NCBI GenBank assembly: GCA_031376285.1
Contig: JANMDN010000055.1
Coordinates: 1 to 18,433, forward strand
Length of the DNA: 18,433 nt
Reading direction: 5' to 3'
From: JANMDN01 sp031376285
Lineage (GTDB): Bacteria; Actinomycetota; Thermoleophilia; Miltoncostaeales; Miltoncostaeaceae
Shown: one piece after another, positions 6,338 to 13,639 of the stretch
Layout: every line of letters starts with the position of its first letter
How positions within the stretch are numbered: position 1 is the first letter of the stretch
Translations under genes and position numbers: made by a program
Notes under the pieces: generated by a model
What the model was told of the DNA's origin: nothing
The model's database searches: none
What the model saw: the letters and a program-made list of their open reading frames with translations, nothing else

Positions 6338-6877
6338 TTAGAACGGCCAGTGTCGCCACCCCGGCTGTTTGCGGATCAGTCGGCCGTCGAGGCCCCAGAC
6401 GCGCCCCGCGGGCACGAGGGCGAGGATCAGGAGTGGGATGTACTCGTGGGGTTGTTCGAACACCCAGCGGTTGCTCGAAAAGTAGACCGCCGCGAGGAAG
6501 AGCTGCTGTCCCAGGTCGAGTAGGGCGGCGGCCCGAGTGGCAAGGCCGACGATCAGAAGGGCACCGACGCCGAGTTCCATACCGGTGATGAGCCATTGGA
6601 CGATGCCCCAGTGGCTGAGCATGACGTTCTCGACAACCGATTCGAGAAACGGCAGCCTGCTGCGGGCGGTCTCGTTTTCGAGGATCGTGCGTGCGAGGTC
6701 GCGGTCGACCAAATTGCCTGAGTACGGTCCAAGCGATATGTCGGTGAAGTTGAAGAGCTTCGAGAGGCCGTTCGAGAAGAGGATCACACCGAAGAAGATC
6801 CGCAGCAGGGCGAGCCCCCGGCCAAGGCTGCGCGTCTCGTAGAAGGTCGGCTCGATGGGCGTCGTGGCGGCGCTCAC
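6338..6877 (-). CDS. DoxX family membrane protein, second in window
   Basis: From the GTG at 6877 the protein has 179 residues; an ATG at 6952 would add 25 residues without homology or hydrophobicity, so the start is uncertain. The core is GLALLRIFFGVILFSNGLSK, a polar periplasmic-type loop with NLVDRDLARTILENE, then WLITGMELGVGALLIVGLAT, then LDLGQQLFLAAVYFSSNRWV, and a last segment YIPLLILALVPAGRVWGLDG. This four-helix layout and the RxxFGxxxFxxGLxKL start place it in DoxX, closer to the longer thiosulfate:quinone oxidoreductase-type members than the shorter DoxX at 1193. It lies 125 bp upstream of the M15 peptidase on the same strand. A role beyond the membrane is not evident. Confidence 0.8.
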   Translation of the reverse strand: MSAATTPIEPTFYETRSLGRGLALLRIFFGVILFSNGLSKLFNFTDISLGPYSGNLVDRDLARTILENETARSRLPFLESVVENVMLSHWGIVQWLITGMELGVGALLIVGLATRAAALLDLGQQLFLAAVYFSSNRWVFEQPHEYIPLLILALVPAGRVWGLDGRLIRKQPGWRHWPF

Positions 6878-6952
6878 AGGGCCTCGGCGGTGAACTGAGT
6901 CGGTGGCTTGTTCATTGGAACCACGGTGGCAGGTCACCGGACTCTCCGCCAT

Positions 6953-7258
6953 TACAGGGGTCTTAATCCGGACGTCCGTGCCAGATCATCGGCGTAATGC
7001 GCTGCTCGGCGGCGCGTTTCAACACTGGGCTCGCGATGAGAGAGGCGCCACGCGCCGGAGCGCGAGACGCTCGGCTGGACCGTGCGATGGCTCAGAGACC
7101 CGCGCCGGTGGTGGCAGCGAACTCTCCATGTCGCCAACGCGGCTGTTGCTGGCGCTGCTGCACTTGTTGCCCAACGCTCCACGTTGATCTCGGCCACCTG
7201 CGACGTCCGTCCGGCTGTGGTGCCGAGGCCGTACGCGCTTGACCCCCTCCACTGCCGC
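6953..7258. other. Gene-free stretch between VapC and DoxX
   Basis: About 300 bases. All six frames give only Arg/Ser/Pro-rich translations without recognisable domains, and no hairpin or RNA gene was seen. It probably holds the DoxX promoter and decayed sequence. Confidence 0.4.
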
Positions 7259-7693
7259 CTACGGGCCGACGGGCCAGTGTTCGACGACGATCTCAGACAT
7301 CGGAAAGTCATTGGGGTTCCCGGTGCACAAGCGCGCTCCGAGACGCAGGGCTGCGGCCGCCACGAAGCAGTCTGACCGCGACAAGGTCACGCCGCTCGCC
7401 GCGAAGGTCTGCCGCCACGTTCCAGACTGCCAACCTTCCGCCTCGCCAACCCCCGCGATTCTCAGGCCGGCGAAAAGTCTTCGGGCTGCGGTGACCTCCG
7501 AGGGGCGAAGCCCGCGGGCCACCTCGTCAACCCCGATCGCGCAGGCGTAGGGGATGTCACCCACCGTTTGCAGCGCAAGCAACCGTCGCGTGGTCTCAGG
7601 CCGGCCACGGAGGATGTCGATGAGCACCGTGGTATCGAGAAGGGCGTTGCCGAGGCCGAAATGTGCATGAGCTGCTGGAACCGACCCCCGCAT
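7259..7693 (-). CDS. PIN-domain ribonuclease toxin (VapC-like), antitoxin apparently lost
   Basis: From the ATG at 7693 the protein has 144 residues. The PIN active site is complete: Asp20 in LLDTTVLIDIL, Glu57 in VDEVARGL, Asp108 in LSRSDCFVAAAA and Asp129 in TGNPNDFP. It would act as a tRNA- or rRNA-cleaving toxin. The ATG overlaps an upstream stop as TGATG, the normal bicistronic junction with an antitoxin, and the frame before that stop reads LGVSVEELTPLPLD, like an antitoxin C-terminus. Beyond about 7740, however, the DNA encodes a different gene on the other strand, so the rest of the antitoxin is missing. The toxin must then be silent, neutralised in trans, or harmless. Confidence 0.82.
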   Translation of the reverse strand: MRGSVPAAHAHFGLGNALLDTTVLIDILRGRPETTRRLLALQTVGDIPYACAIGVDEVARGLRPSEVTAARRLFAGLRIAGVGEAEGWQSGTWRQTFAASGVTLSRSDCFVAAAALRLGARLCTGNPNDFPMSEIVVEHWPVGP

Positions 7694-7740
7694 CAATCGA
7701 GCGGCAGAGGCGTTAGTTCTTCGACGCTAACGCCCAGCCG
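7693..7740 (-). pseudogene. Severed C-terminal tail of a VapB-like antitoxin
   Basis: The minus strand reads RLGVSVEELTPLPLD then TGA, overlapping the VapC ATG. A LGVSVEEL helix close to a stop codon that overlaps vapC is what an antitoxin tail would show. The frame continues past 7740 without stop, but there the plus strand encodes a convincing exported-protein sequence, so the real antitoxin homology probably ends near 7740. The call rests on a short segment and on context. Confidence 0.4.
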
Positions 7741-8622
7741 GTGTTCTCGTTCGGTGACTTCACGAAGACCTACGTCCGGGTCGGCGAGGCGGGTGCCGAC
7801 ATCGTCGCCTCCGAGAAGCCCGCGAACGGTGTCACCCCATCGATCAAAAATCGCAAACGGAGCCGGGGGTGTCGGCGTGGTCCTCGGTGGTGGCTCGGCG
7901 GTCGCCGAGAAACTGACGTTTCGCAAGCTCGTCGGTGGGGCGCTGACCGCGCCGATCACACTGACCTCAACCGGCGATCTCGACCAGGGCTACCCGTTCC
8001 TCAGCTCCGACTCGACCGGGCGCTTCCACGTCGTTTGGCGCGACGCGACTGGCGGGATCGTCTACCGAACCTCCGCCGACGGTTCTGCCTGGACGGCCCA
8101 GGGCATCGTGGCCAAGGGCATGAACGTCGTCAATCCCGAGGTTGCCGCAGGTCCGGGGAGCAAAGGGTTCGTGGCCTGGCGCGATCTCGGCCGAGACCTC
8201 TTCGCCACCCCGATTCCGGTGTTCGGAACGTCCTCGGATGCGGCAGTTGCGGACACGACCGGTATCGATGGACTCGGGTCACGCGCCGCGGGTCGAGCAT
8301 TTTCGTGACGCCAAAGCGCCCATCGCTTGCGAAGCTGAAGAAGTCGAAGTGCGTGAACGTGCGAGTTCAGAGCACCAAGCCGGCTCGGATCAACCTCGCG
8401 ATCTTCAGTGGTCGAAGGAGCATTCGGATCTTTGGCCAGACGGTCGTTCGGTTCAACAAGCCCGGCAAGCGACTGGTCTGCGTCCGAGTGCCGCTTCGGG
8501 CGAAGTCATTCGACGTGCGTCAACCGTTTCGGTTCGCGTTTGCGGTGAAGGACGGCGCGACGGTCAAGCCCGGCGAGAAGGCGGGCAAGCTGACCACGAC
8601 GAGCTTCACGAACTTCGCGTAG
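7717..8622 (+). pseudogene. 5'-truncated, twice frameshifted gene for an exported repeat-type protein
   Basis: The coding signal jumps frames. Frame 1 gives FFDANAQPVFSFGDFTKTYV and VRVGEAGADIVASEKPANGV up to about 7845. Frame 2 then gives ANGAGGVGVVLGGGSAVAEK, LTSTGDLDQGYPFLSSDSTG, RFHVVWRDATGGIVYRTSAD and PEVAAGPGSKGFVAWRDLG. Frame 1 resumes near 8277 with RRGSSIFVTPKRPSLAKLKK and ends KPGEKAGKLTTTSFTNFA. Removing one A from the A5 run at 7846-7850 and adding one base near 8274-8277 restores one continuous protein. No start codon or signal peptide remains, and TAG closes the frame at 7714-7716. The middle, with SSDSTGRFHVVWRD and SADGSAWTA, resembles sialidase/BNR-type beta-propeller repeats, a tentative assignment. 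Confidence 0.6.
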
Positions 8623-8650
8623 TCAACAGGCGGTTCCGGGGCGGCCTCAG

Positions 8651-8920
8651 GAGCATGTCCCGGTCCCTCCTGAGCACGGTGATGGCACCGCTTGGCGGCA
8701 CTCAAACGACGCCGAAACGGCACTGTGGTTGGGTCGAGCGGCCACCGGTCCGTAGGAATCGGCGAGGCGCATGGGTCGAATCCGAAAGCGCAGCTCGTGC
8801 AGACGGCCAACGAGCGTTCGTCGAACCCCCAGTGGGTGACCGTGAGCAGGCGGAGCCATAGCGGCACGGGGCACCCTGTCCGCCACGCGCTCCCGGTCGG
8901 CTGGGTGCGTACTGACGGCG
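8651..8920 (-). pseudogene. Decayed partial copy of the M15 peptidase gene
   Basis: The minus strand encodes VRTQPTGSAWRTGCPVPLWL and RLLTVTHWGFDER in one frame, then VGRLHELRFRIRPMRLADSY and VSASFECRQAVPSPCSGGTG in another. These align with residues 59-165 of the intact peptidase at 5478-6212. Relative to it, about 16 codons (its VVNADHAEQLAAVF part) are lost together with the frame. The match stops just before the zinc-binding HAFGLAID motif, and the signal peptide is absent, so it cannot be functional. Long stretches are also nearly identical at DNA level, for example the GTCCGCCACGCGCTCCCGGT block near 8879, which recurs at 6001. Confidence 0.75.
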
Positions 8921-9093
8921 ACTCGCTCCCGATCCGATACGCCGCAAGGGTCGCGTCGCATCCGCCGCGATCGCCGGCGGAAGTGTTCGGCAGTTCCCCT
9001 GGCCCCGAACGGGTTGCCGAGAGCCTCGCAACCCGCTTGATTGCCGGTCACGCGGCTCACTGTGTAGGGGCTGCGCACCAAGAGAATCGCCCG

Positions 9094-12066
9094 ATGGCTA
9101 TCTGGCTCCCCCCACACCACGTCCTTCGCCCCCGTCTCGTCGAGCGCCTCGTCGCGAGCCGCGTCGCCCTTATCGAGGCGGGAGCAGGGTTTGGCAAGTC
9201 CACCCTCGCCGCCGAGGCGGGCGCAGCGCTTGGGGTGGCGCTGTGCGTCGCGCCGCTGGAGGACCGCGACAACGACGCGGGGCTCGTTGCCGTCCGCGTC
9301 CACCGTGCGCTCCGTCGCTCGGGCCTGAGCGACCTTGCGGGGCCGATGGGTGCGGCCCTTCCAGACCCCGGCGCCGCCCTGGATGCCCTCAGCGACGCCC
9401 TCCTCGACCGGGTCGATCCGGTGGTGCTCGTGATCGACGACATCCACAACGCGCCGCCCGAGGCGGTGCCGCTCATCGCAGGCCTCGCACGCGACGCGGC
9501 GTCGCCCCATCGCGTGTGGCTCCTCGGCCGGAGCCTTCCCCTCCAGATCGACGCCCTGGGCGACGGGCCGCAGGTGGCGCGGATCGCGGCCACGGAACTC
9601 GGCTTCACCCGCGACGAGGCGAGAGAGCTCTGCCGTGGCCTCCTGGGCGATGAGGGCCCCGCCGACGCGCTGGTGCGCACCACCGGCGGTTGGGTCGCCG
9701 CAGTGGTGCTGGGGGCCATGGCCGCGGCGCAAGGGGAATTTCGGGCGTCCGCGCTGCGCGGTGATGCCGGGGCCAGCCTCGCCGACCTGGTGCTCGCCGC
9801 CCTTGGGCGTCTCGACCTGGCCGACCGGGCCGGTCTGACGGCGTTGGCACGCCTCCCGCGCCTCTCAGTCGAAGTGGCCGACGCCGCGTCGCAGCGGCCG
9901 GGCATCCTCGGCCGGGCGAGCGTCGCGGGCCTGCCGCTCACCCGCGGGCCGGCCGGCTGGTGGGAGCTGCCGGGCCCGGTCGCCGACTTCCTCGCCGCGA
10001 CCGCTCCCGCGGACCCAGCCGCGGCCCGGCGCGCGGCACCGCTGCTGCTCGCCGCCGGCGAGCCGCGGGCAGCCATCGACGGACTCTTGGCGGCGGGCGC
10101 CGACGAAGCCGCGGCGCGCCTGCTTGCCGAGCTGCCGCCCGAGGCGATTGAGCGCCTCGACGAGCTGGAGGTGCTCGCGGCGGTTTCGGCACTGTCCGCG
10201 CAGGCGGTGCGCGCCGCTCCCGTGGTGCTCCTGCATCTGGCTCGGGCGTGCGAGAACGGCTCCCTGATCGCGCGACGCACGGAGGCCCTCGCTCGGGCTG
10301 AGGCGATCGCGGGTGAGGCGGGCGACGAGGTGCTGAGGCGCGCGGTGCTCGCCGAGCGTGCGCGTGATGTGGTGCGCGACGGCGACGCCGCAGACGCCGA
10401 GCGCATGGCGCGGGAACTGCTCGACGCCGCCGGCCCCACGGAGCTCTCGACGCGCGCTCGGGCCGCACTGGTGCTCGGTACGGCGCTTGTTCGTCATGGC
10501 GTGCGCACGGGTGACGCCCGCCCCGTGCTTGAGGAGGCCCACCGCCTGGCCCTGGCGGCTGGGCGCCGGGAGTGGGCGGTGCAGGCGTGGACACTGCTCG
10601 CAATCGGTGTTGAGATGGCCCTCGGCCGAAACGCCGAGGCGATCGCCCGAGTTGACGAGGCACTGGAGCTGCTTTCCACGAGATCCGGGCAACGCGCGGT
10701 CGTCCTGACCTTGCGGGCGGAGTTGCTCAACGAGTCCGGCCGCTACGACGAGGCCGACGCGTCCCTCGCTGAGGCACGGCGCCTGGCCTCTGACCTGCGC
10801 CTTCCGCGCGCGCACGCGTACGCCGCCTGGGAGGCCGCTCGCACCGCCTCCCAAACGGGCGACCGGGCGCGCGCAGGGGCGCTCCTGCGCGAGGCCGAGC
10901 AGCACTCCGGCGAGTGGTTCGCCAGGGAGACCGGGGTCATCTTCCTGGCCGATGCCGCCGACATCCTCGCCCGCGTGGGCGCGGCCGACACCGCACGTGA
11001 GTACCTTGCGCGGGCCGTCGCCCGACGCTGCGAATCGCCCTTCGTCGTCTCGCTCGCCGAGGGCGCCGTCGAGGCCCGCTGCGGCGACCCCGAGGTGGCG
11101 GAGCGCGCCCTTGCCGCGGCCGCCGCCGACACCCGCCGCACGCCCCGGGAGGAGTGGCGCATCGACCTCTTCCGGGCCCACGCGGCGCGTCGGCGTGGCG
11201 CTCCGAATGCTGCCGATCTTGCCGTGCGGGCGTTCGCGGCCGCGGCCGCCCTCGGTAACCCCGACCTGCCGCTCATCCGTGAGCGTGCCATCGCCGAGGG
11301 GCTCTTGGACCTGGTTCGTGCCGCGGGTGGCGATGCTCCCGAGCCCGAGAACCTGACACCTCGGATCCGGGCGCTCGGAATATTCGCGCTCACGCGAGGT
11401 GGCGCCGAAGTCAGCCTGCCCCCGGGGCGCCCGGACCTCGTCGTCAAGTTTCTCGTCGCACACGGGGGCCGGGCGCTCACGGAGGAGGTCATCGAGTCGC
11501 TCTGGCCGGAGGTTGAGCCGACCTCGGGTCGCAAGCGGCTGCGAAATGCCCTCTCGCGGCTTCGCGCCGCTGCGGGCGAGCTCGTCGTGCGCGACGGCGA
11601 ATCGTTGATGCTGGCGGCCGAGGTGGACGTGGACGCTGTGGTGTTCGAGCAGGCGGCGCGCCGTGCGCTCGCCAGCCAGGATGCAGACGAGCGCGCGGCC
11701 GCGGCTCGGGCTGCGGTCGGCGGCTACGGCGGGGATCTTTTGCCCGACGAGGCCTACGAGACGTGGGCGGCGGCGCCCCGCGAACGCCTCCGTGGACGTC
11801 TCCTCGGGATGTTTGATCTCCTGATCGCCGACGCCGAAGGCCGCGGCGACCTCGACGAGGCGGTCCGAATTCTCGAGCGTGCGTCAGAGGCGGACCCATT
11901 GGACGACGCGCGCCTCGTTCGCCTGGCCAGTGTGCTGCTCGCGCAGGGCCGGCGGGCGGCGGCCGAGTCAGCGCTGCGGCGCGCCGAGGCCGTGCTGGCC
12001 GACCTCGCGCTCGATCCAAGCCCAGCCATCGCCGCGATGCGACGCACCTTTGCGAGCATGAGCTGA
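9094..12066 (+). CDS. STAND ATPase-SARP (BTAD) transcriptional regulator
   Basis: The protein has 990 residues. The N-terminus is a MalT/LuxR-like STAND ATPase: LVASRVALIEAGAGFGKSTL carries the Walker A motif (30-37) and VVLVIDDIHN the Walker B (Asp115, Asp116). Residues of about 300-740 are Ala-rich helical, TPR-like repeats. From about residue 755 comes an OmpR-type winged helix (IRALGIFALTRGGAEVSLPP, then ALTEEVIESLWPEV and KRLRNALSRLRAAAGEL), then a BTAD domain (about 845-990) ending ALDPSPAIAAMRRTFASMS. Such proteins are ATP-dependent, ligand-gated activators. In the usual SARP order the winged helix and BTAD are N-terminal; here they come last. I chose the ATG at 9094 because upstream codons of the open frame are antisense to the M15 pseudogene. 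A tandem repeat right after the stop may be its own target. Confidence 0.88.
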   Translation: MAIWLPPHHVLRPRLVERLVASRVALIEAGAGFGKSTLAAEAGAALGVALCVAPLEDRDNDAGLVAVRVHRALRRSGLSDLAGPMGAALPDPGAALDALSDALLDRVDPVVLVIDDIHNAPPEAVPLIAGLARDAASPHRVWLLGRSLPLQIDALGDGPQVARIAATELGFTRDEARELCRGLLGDEGPADALVRTTGGWVAAVVLGAMAAAQGEFRASALRGDAGASLADLVLAALGRLDLADRAGLTALARLPRLSVEVADAASQRPGILGRASVAGLPLTRGPAGWWELPGPVADFLAATAPADPAAARRAAPLLLAAGEPRAAIDGLLAAGADEAAARLLAELPPEAIERLDELEVLAAVSALSAQAVRAAPVVLLHLARACENGSLIARRTEALARAEAIAGEAGDEVLRRAVLAERARDVVRDGDAADAERMARELLDAAGPTELSTRARAALVLGTALVRHGVRTGDARPVLEEAHRLALAAGRREWAVQAWTLLAIGVEMALGRNAEAIARVDEALELLSTRSGQRAVVLTLRAELLNESGRYDEADASLAEARRLASDLRLPRAHAYAAWEAARTASQTGDRARAGALLREAEQHSGEWFARETGVIFLADAADILARVGAADTAREYLARAVARRCESPFVVSLAEGAVEARCGDPEVAERALAAAAADTRRTPREEWRIDLFRAHAARRRGAPNAADLAVRAFAAAAALGNPDLPLIRERAIAEGLLDLVRAAGGDAPEPENLTPRIRALGIFALTRGGAEVSLPPGRPDLVVKFLVAHGGRALTEEVIESLWPEVEPTSGRKRLRNALSRLRAAAGELVVRDGESLMLAAEVDVDAVVFEQAARRALASQDADERAAAARAAVGGYGGDLLPDEAYETWAAAPRERLRGRLLGMFDLLIADAEGRGDLDEAVRILERASEADPLDDARLVRLASVLLAQGRRAAAESALRRAEAVLADLALDPSPAIAAMRRTFASMS

Positions 12067-12079
12067 GGGCATTCGCCCC

Positions 12080-12101
12080 CGTGGGACGTTCGTGGGACGC
12101 C
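12080..12101 (+). promoter_or_regulatory. Tandem 11-bp direct repeat, candidate SARP binding site
   Basis: CGTGGGACGTT (12080-12090) is followed directly by CGTGGGACGCC (12091-12101), identical in the first nine bases. SARP activators are known to bind heptamer direct repeats with 11-bp or 22-bp periodicity close to the -10 region. The repeat lies between the stop of the STAND-SARP gene and the ATG of the small downstream gene, where an activator site would be expected. CGTGGG at 12091-12096 can also pair with CCCACG at 12103-12108, a possible small hairpin. Function is inferred. Confidence 0.5.
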
Positions 12102-12120
12102 CCCCACGGATGATCGCCAC

Positions 12121-12318
12121 ATGAGACGAACAGTGATCCTCCGTATCGCTCCGGCGGCGCTCCGCGCCGGGCGCCTCGCCGGCGAGGCCGAGTCGATCGC
12201 GACGGGAGAACGAGCCCGAGTTCAGTCGCCCGAGGATCTCATCGAGTTCATCCGCGCCGACGAGTGTTCGGCCGACGCGGCGCCGACACCACACATCACC
12301 CCCAAGGAGCCGCAATGA
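12121..12318 (+). CDS. Small protein of unknown function, first gene after the SARP regulator
   Basis: The gene encodes 65 residues beginning MRRTVILRIAPAALRAGRLA, then GEAESIATGERARVQSPEDL, then IEFIRADE. This reads as a compact cytoplasmic fold: a beta strand, a helix with the GRLAGEAE motif, a second strand (ATGERARV) and a helix (SPEDLIEFIR), with a flexible tail containing ADAAPTPHITPKEPQ. No signal peptide or membrane segment is present. It starts 54 bp after the regulator stop and its own stop overlaps the next ATG (ATGA), so it is translationally coupled to the secreted protein gene. I do not know a function. A small adaptor or accessory to the regulator is one guess. It lacks a Shine-Dalgarno site. 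Confidence 0.65.
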   Translation: MRRTVILRIAPAALRAGRLAGEAESIATGERARVQSPEDLIEFIRADECSADAAPTPHITPKEPQ

Positions 12319-13568
12319 GTCCGCCCGCCGTCCCCCGCCCCTGGCGGATGTTTGGTTCCTTGACGCTTCTTCTGGCGTCCTACCTCGTCGTCGCAAACCC
12401 GGCCGCGTCGGCCCCTGCTGGCTTCGCCGTCCGAACACACGCGCCGACGAAGCTCACGATCACGGTGCCGTCGCACTACCGCATGGGCTTTCGGGGCGGC
12501 ATCTACATCTTCACGGCACGCGGGCGGACCCTGACGTTCAGTCGGTCGGTCTCACCGATCCGCGCTGATCAGTACGCAAACGCGCTGATCAGCCAGATCG
12601 GTGGCAAGGTCGTCTTCCGAGCCGGCGGCACCGCCGAGTACGCCGTCCAGATCGACCACGGTGACCGCCGTGAGGCATTTGTGGTCGAACGTCGGAGTGG
12701 GCGACTCCTGGTCACCACAAGCAGCTCGAAGGTGTCGAACCCGCTCCAGCTCGAAGCGATCCGGGCGATCGGACGCTCCGCGCGAGGCGGCGTCGCCCTG
12801 CGTGCAACCCAGCAGGGCGTCGGGCAGACGACCGCGACCATTCCACTGAAGCCATTTCACAGTCAGGACGGCGGGTCGAGTGCGCTGGTGCCCGCTGAAC
12901 CCGGCTGGCAGTTCAACGGCGGCAACGGCGCCGTTCAGGGGTTCAACCAGCAGCGCGGCGCGTTCCTGCTCGGGTACTCCGCAAGCGTGTTCATCCCCGA
13001 GTCGGCCCCAGGCCCGATCCCAGCGTCGTTCCTGCAAGGGCCCTACATGAATGCCGCGACCGCGCTCGCGAACATCATCCCGCAGATCAGTCCGGACGTC
13101 AGCAACGTCCAGATCCGCGAGGTCGTCCGCGACGGGGTGCTGCCCACGTACTCCTCGTCGGCGATGTTTCGGTTCGACTACTCGGTGAGCGGACGACGGT
13201 GGACCGGCGGAGCAATCGTCGGTACCGACGACCCATCGAAGTACGGCAACATCCTGTGGAAGTTCTACTACAGCGGTATCGGCGTCCCGGTCGGCTCAGA
13301 TCCCGCGATCGGCGCCGGCCTCATGAAGGTGTGGGGAAGCTGGGATCCAAGCCGTGCCATCGCGAACGCGACGAGCGCCCAGCTGCAGCTCATCAAGGAG
13401 ACCAACCAGGTGTGGCAGCAGGTCTCGGAGTTCCGCTCGGTCACGGCCGACCGCCAATCGCGCGACGTGGGCTGCCTTCTCCAGGGCTACTACGCCGTGG
13501 AGGACAACTCCCGCAAGTTCAACCTCCCGCCACTTCCCTGCGGGCGGATTTACGTCGAGGGGCAGTAG
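12315..13568 (+). CDS. Secreted protein of unknown function (417 residues)
   Basis: The ATG at 12315 follows AAGGAG (12303-12308) and overlaps the stop of the 65-residue gene. A basic start and hydrophobic stretch (MFGSLTLLLASYLVVANPAA, about 12-31) form a signal peptide, with cleavage likely near SAPA. Residues about 40-150 form an alpha/beta region (LTITVPSHYRMGF, TLTFSRSVSP, TAEYAVQIDHGDRREAFVVE, GRLLVTTSSS), similar in style to small exported lipoprotein domains of the LpqN/PsbP kind; this is a weak impression only. A central part with GWQFNGGNGAVQGFNQQRGA and SASVFIPESAPGP leads to a C-terminal domain with WTGGAIVGTDDPSKYGNILW and VWGSWDPSRAIANATSAQ. A Cys pair (VGCLLQGYY, LPPLPCGR) lies near the end. 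The same middle and C-terminal style occurs in secreted proteins of uncertain role. It is probably co-transcribed with the SGNH hydrolase. Confidence 0.8.
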   Translation: MSPPAVPRPWRMFGSLTLLLASYLVVANPAASAPAGFAVRTHAPTKLTITVPSHYRMGFRGGIYIFTARGRTLTFSRSVSPIRADQYANALISQIGGKVVFRAGGTAEYAVQIDHGDRREAFVVERRSGRLLVTTSSSKVSNPLQLEAIRAIGRSARGGVALRATQQGVGQTTATIPLKPFHSQDGGSSALVPAEPGWQFNGGNGAVQGFNQQRGAFLLGYSASVFIPESAPGPIPASFLQGPYMNAATALANIIPQISPDVSNVQIREVVRDGVLPTYSSSAMFRFDYSVSGRRWTGGAIVGTDDPSKYGNILWKFYYSGIGVPVGSDPAIGAGLMKVWGSWDPSRAIANATSAQLQLIKETNQVWQQVSEFRSVTADRQSRDVGCLLQGYYAVEDNSRKFNLPPLPCGRIYVEGQ

Positions 13569-13639
13569 TCGCAGTTCCTCCCTCCTGACAGGCCCGCGCC
13601 ACCCACCCCCACACCGACGACGAACCCGAAGGAGCGACC

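Noticed and set aside
6952..7311. Minus-strand frame of 119 codons between VapC and DoxX
   Set aside because: Arg/Ser-rich translation with no domain or ribosome binding site, partly overlapping the VapC end.
7693..7959. Minus-strand frame as a complete 88-residue antitoxin
   Set aside because: Only the last residues look like an antitoxin tail. Upstream of about 7740 the plus strand reads as a natural protein (FGDFTKTYVRVGEAGADIV), so the longer minus frame is probably a shadow.
8692..9093. N-terminal 134-codon extension of the STAND-SARP reading frame
   Set aside because: It runs antisense through the M15 pseudogene, has no domain and precedes the conserved ATPase start, so the gene was started at 9094.
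9865..11463. Long minus-strand open frame opposite the regulator gene
   Set aside because: Its translation is Arg/Gly-rich with no domain, and the plus strand encodes an unmistakable Walker/TPR/SARP protein. It is an open shadow caused by high GC.
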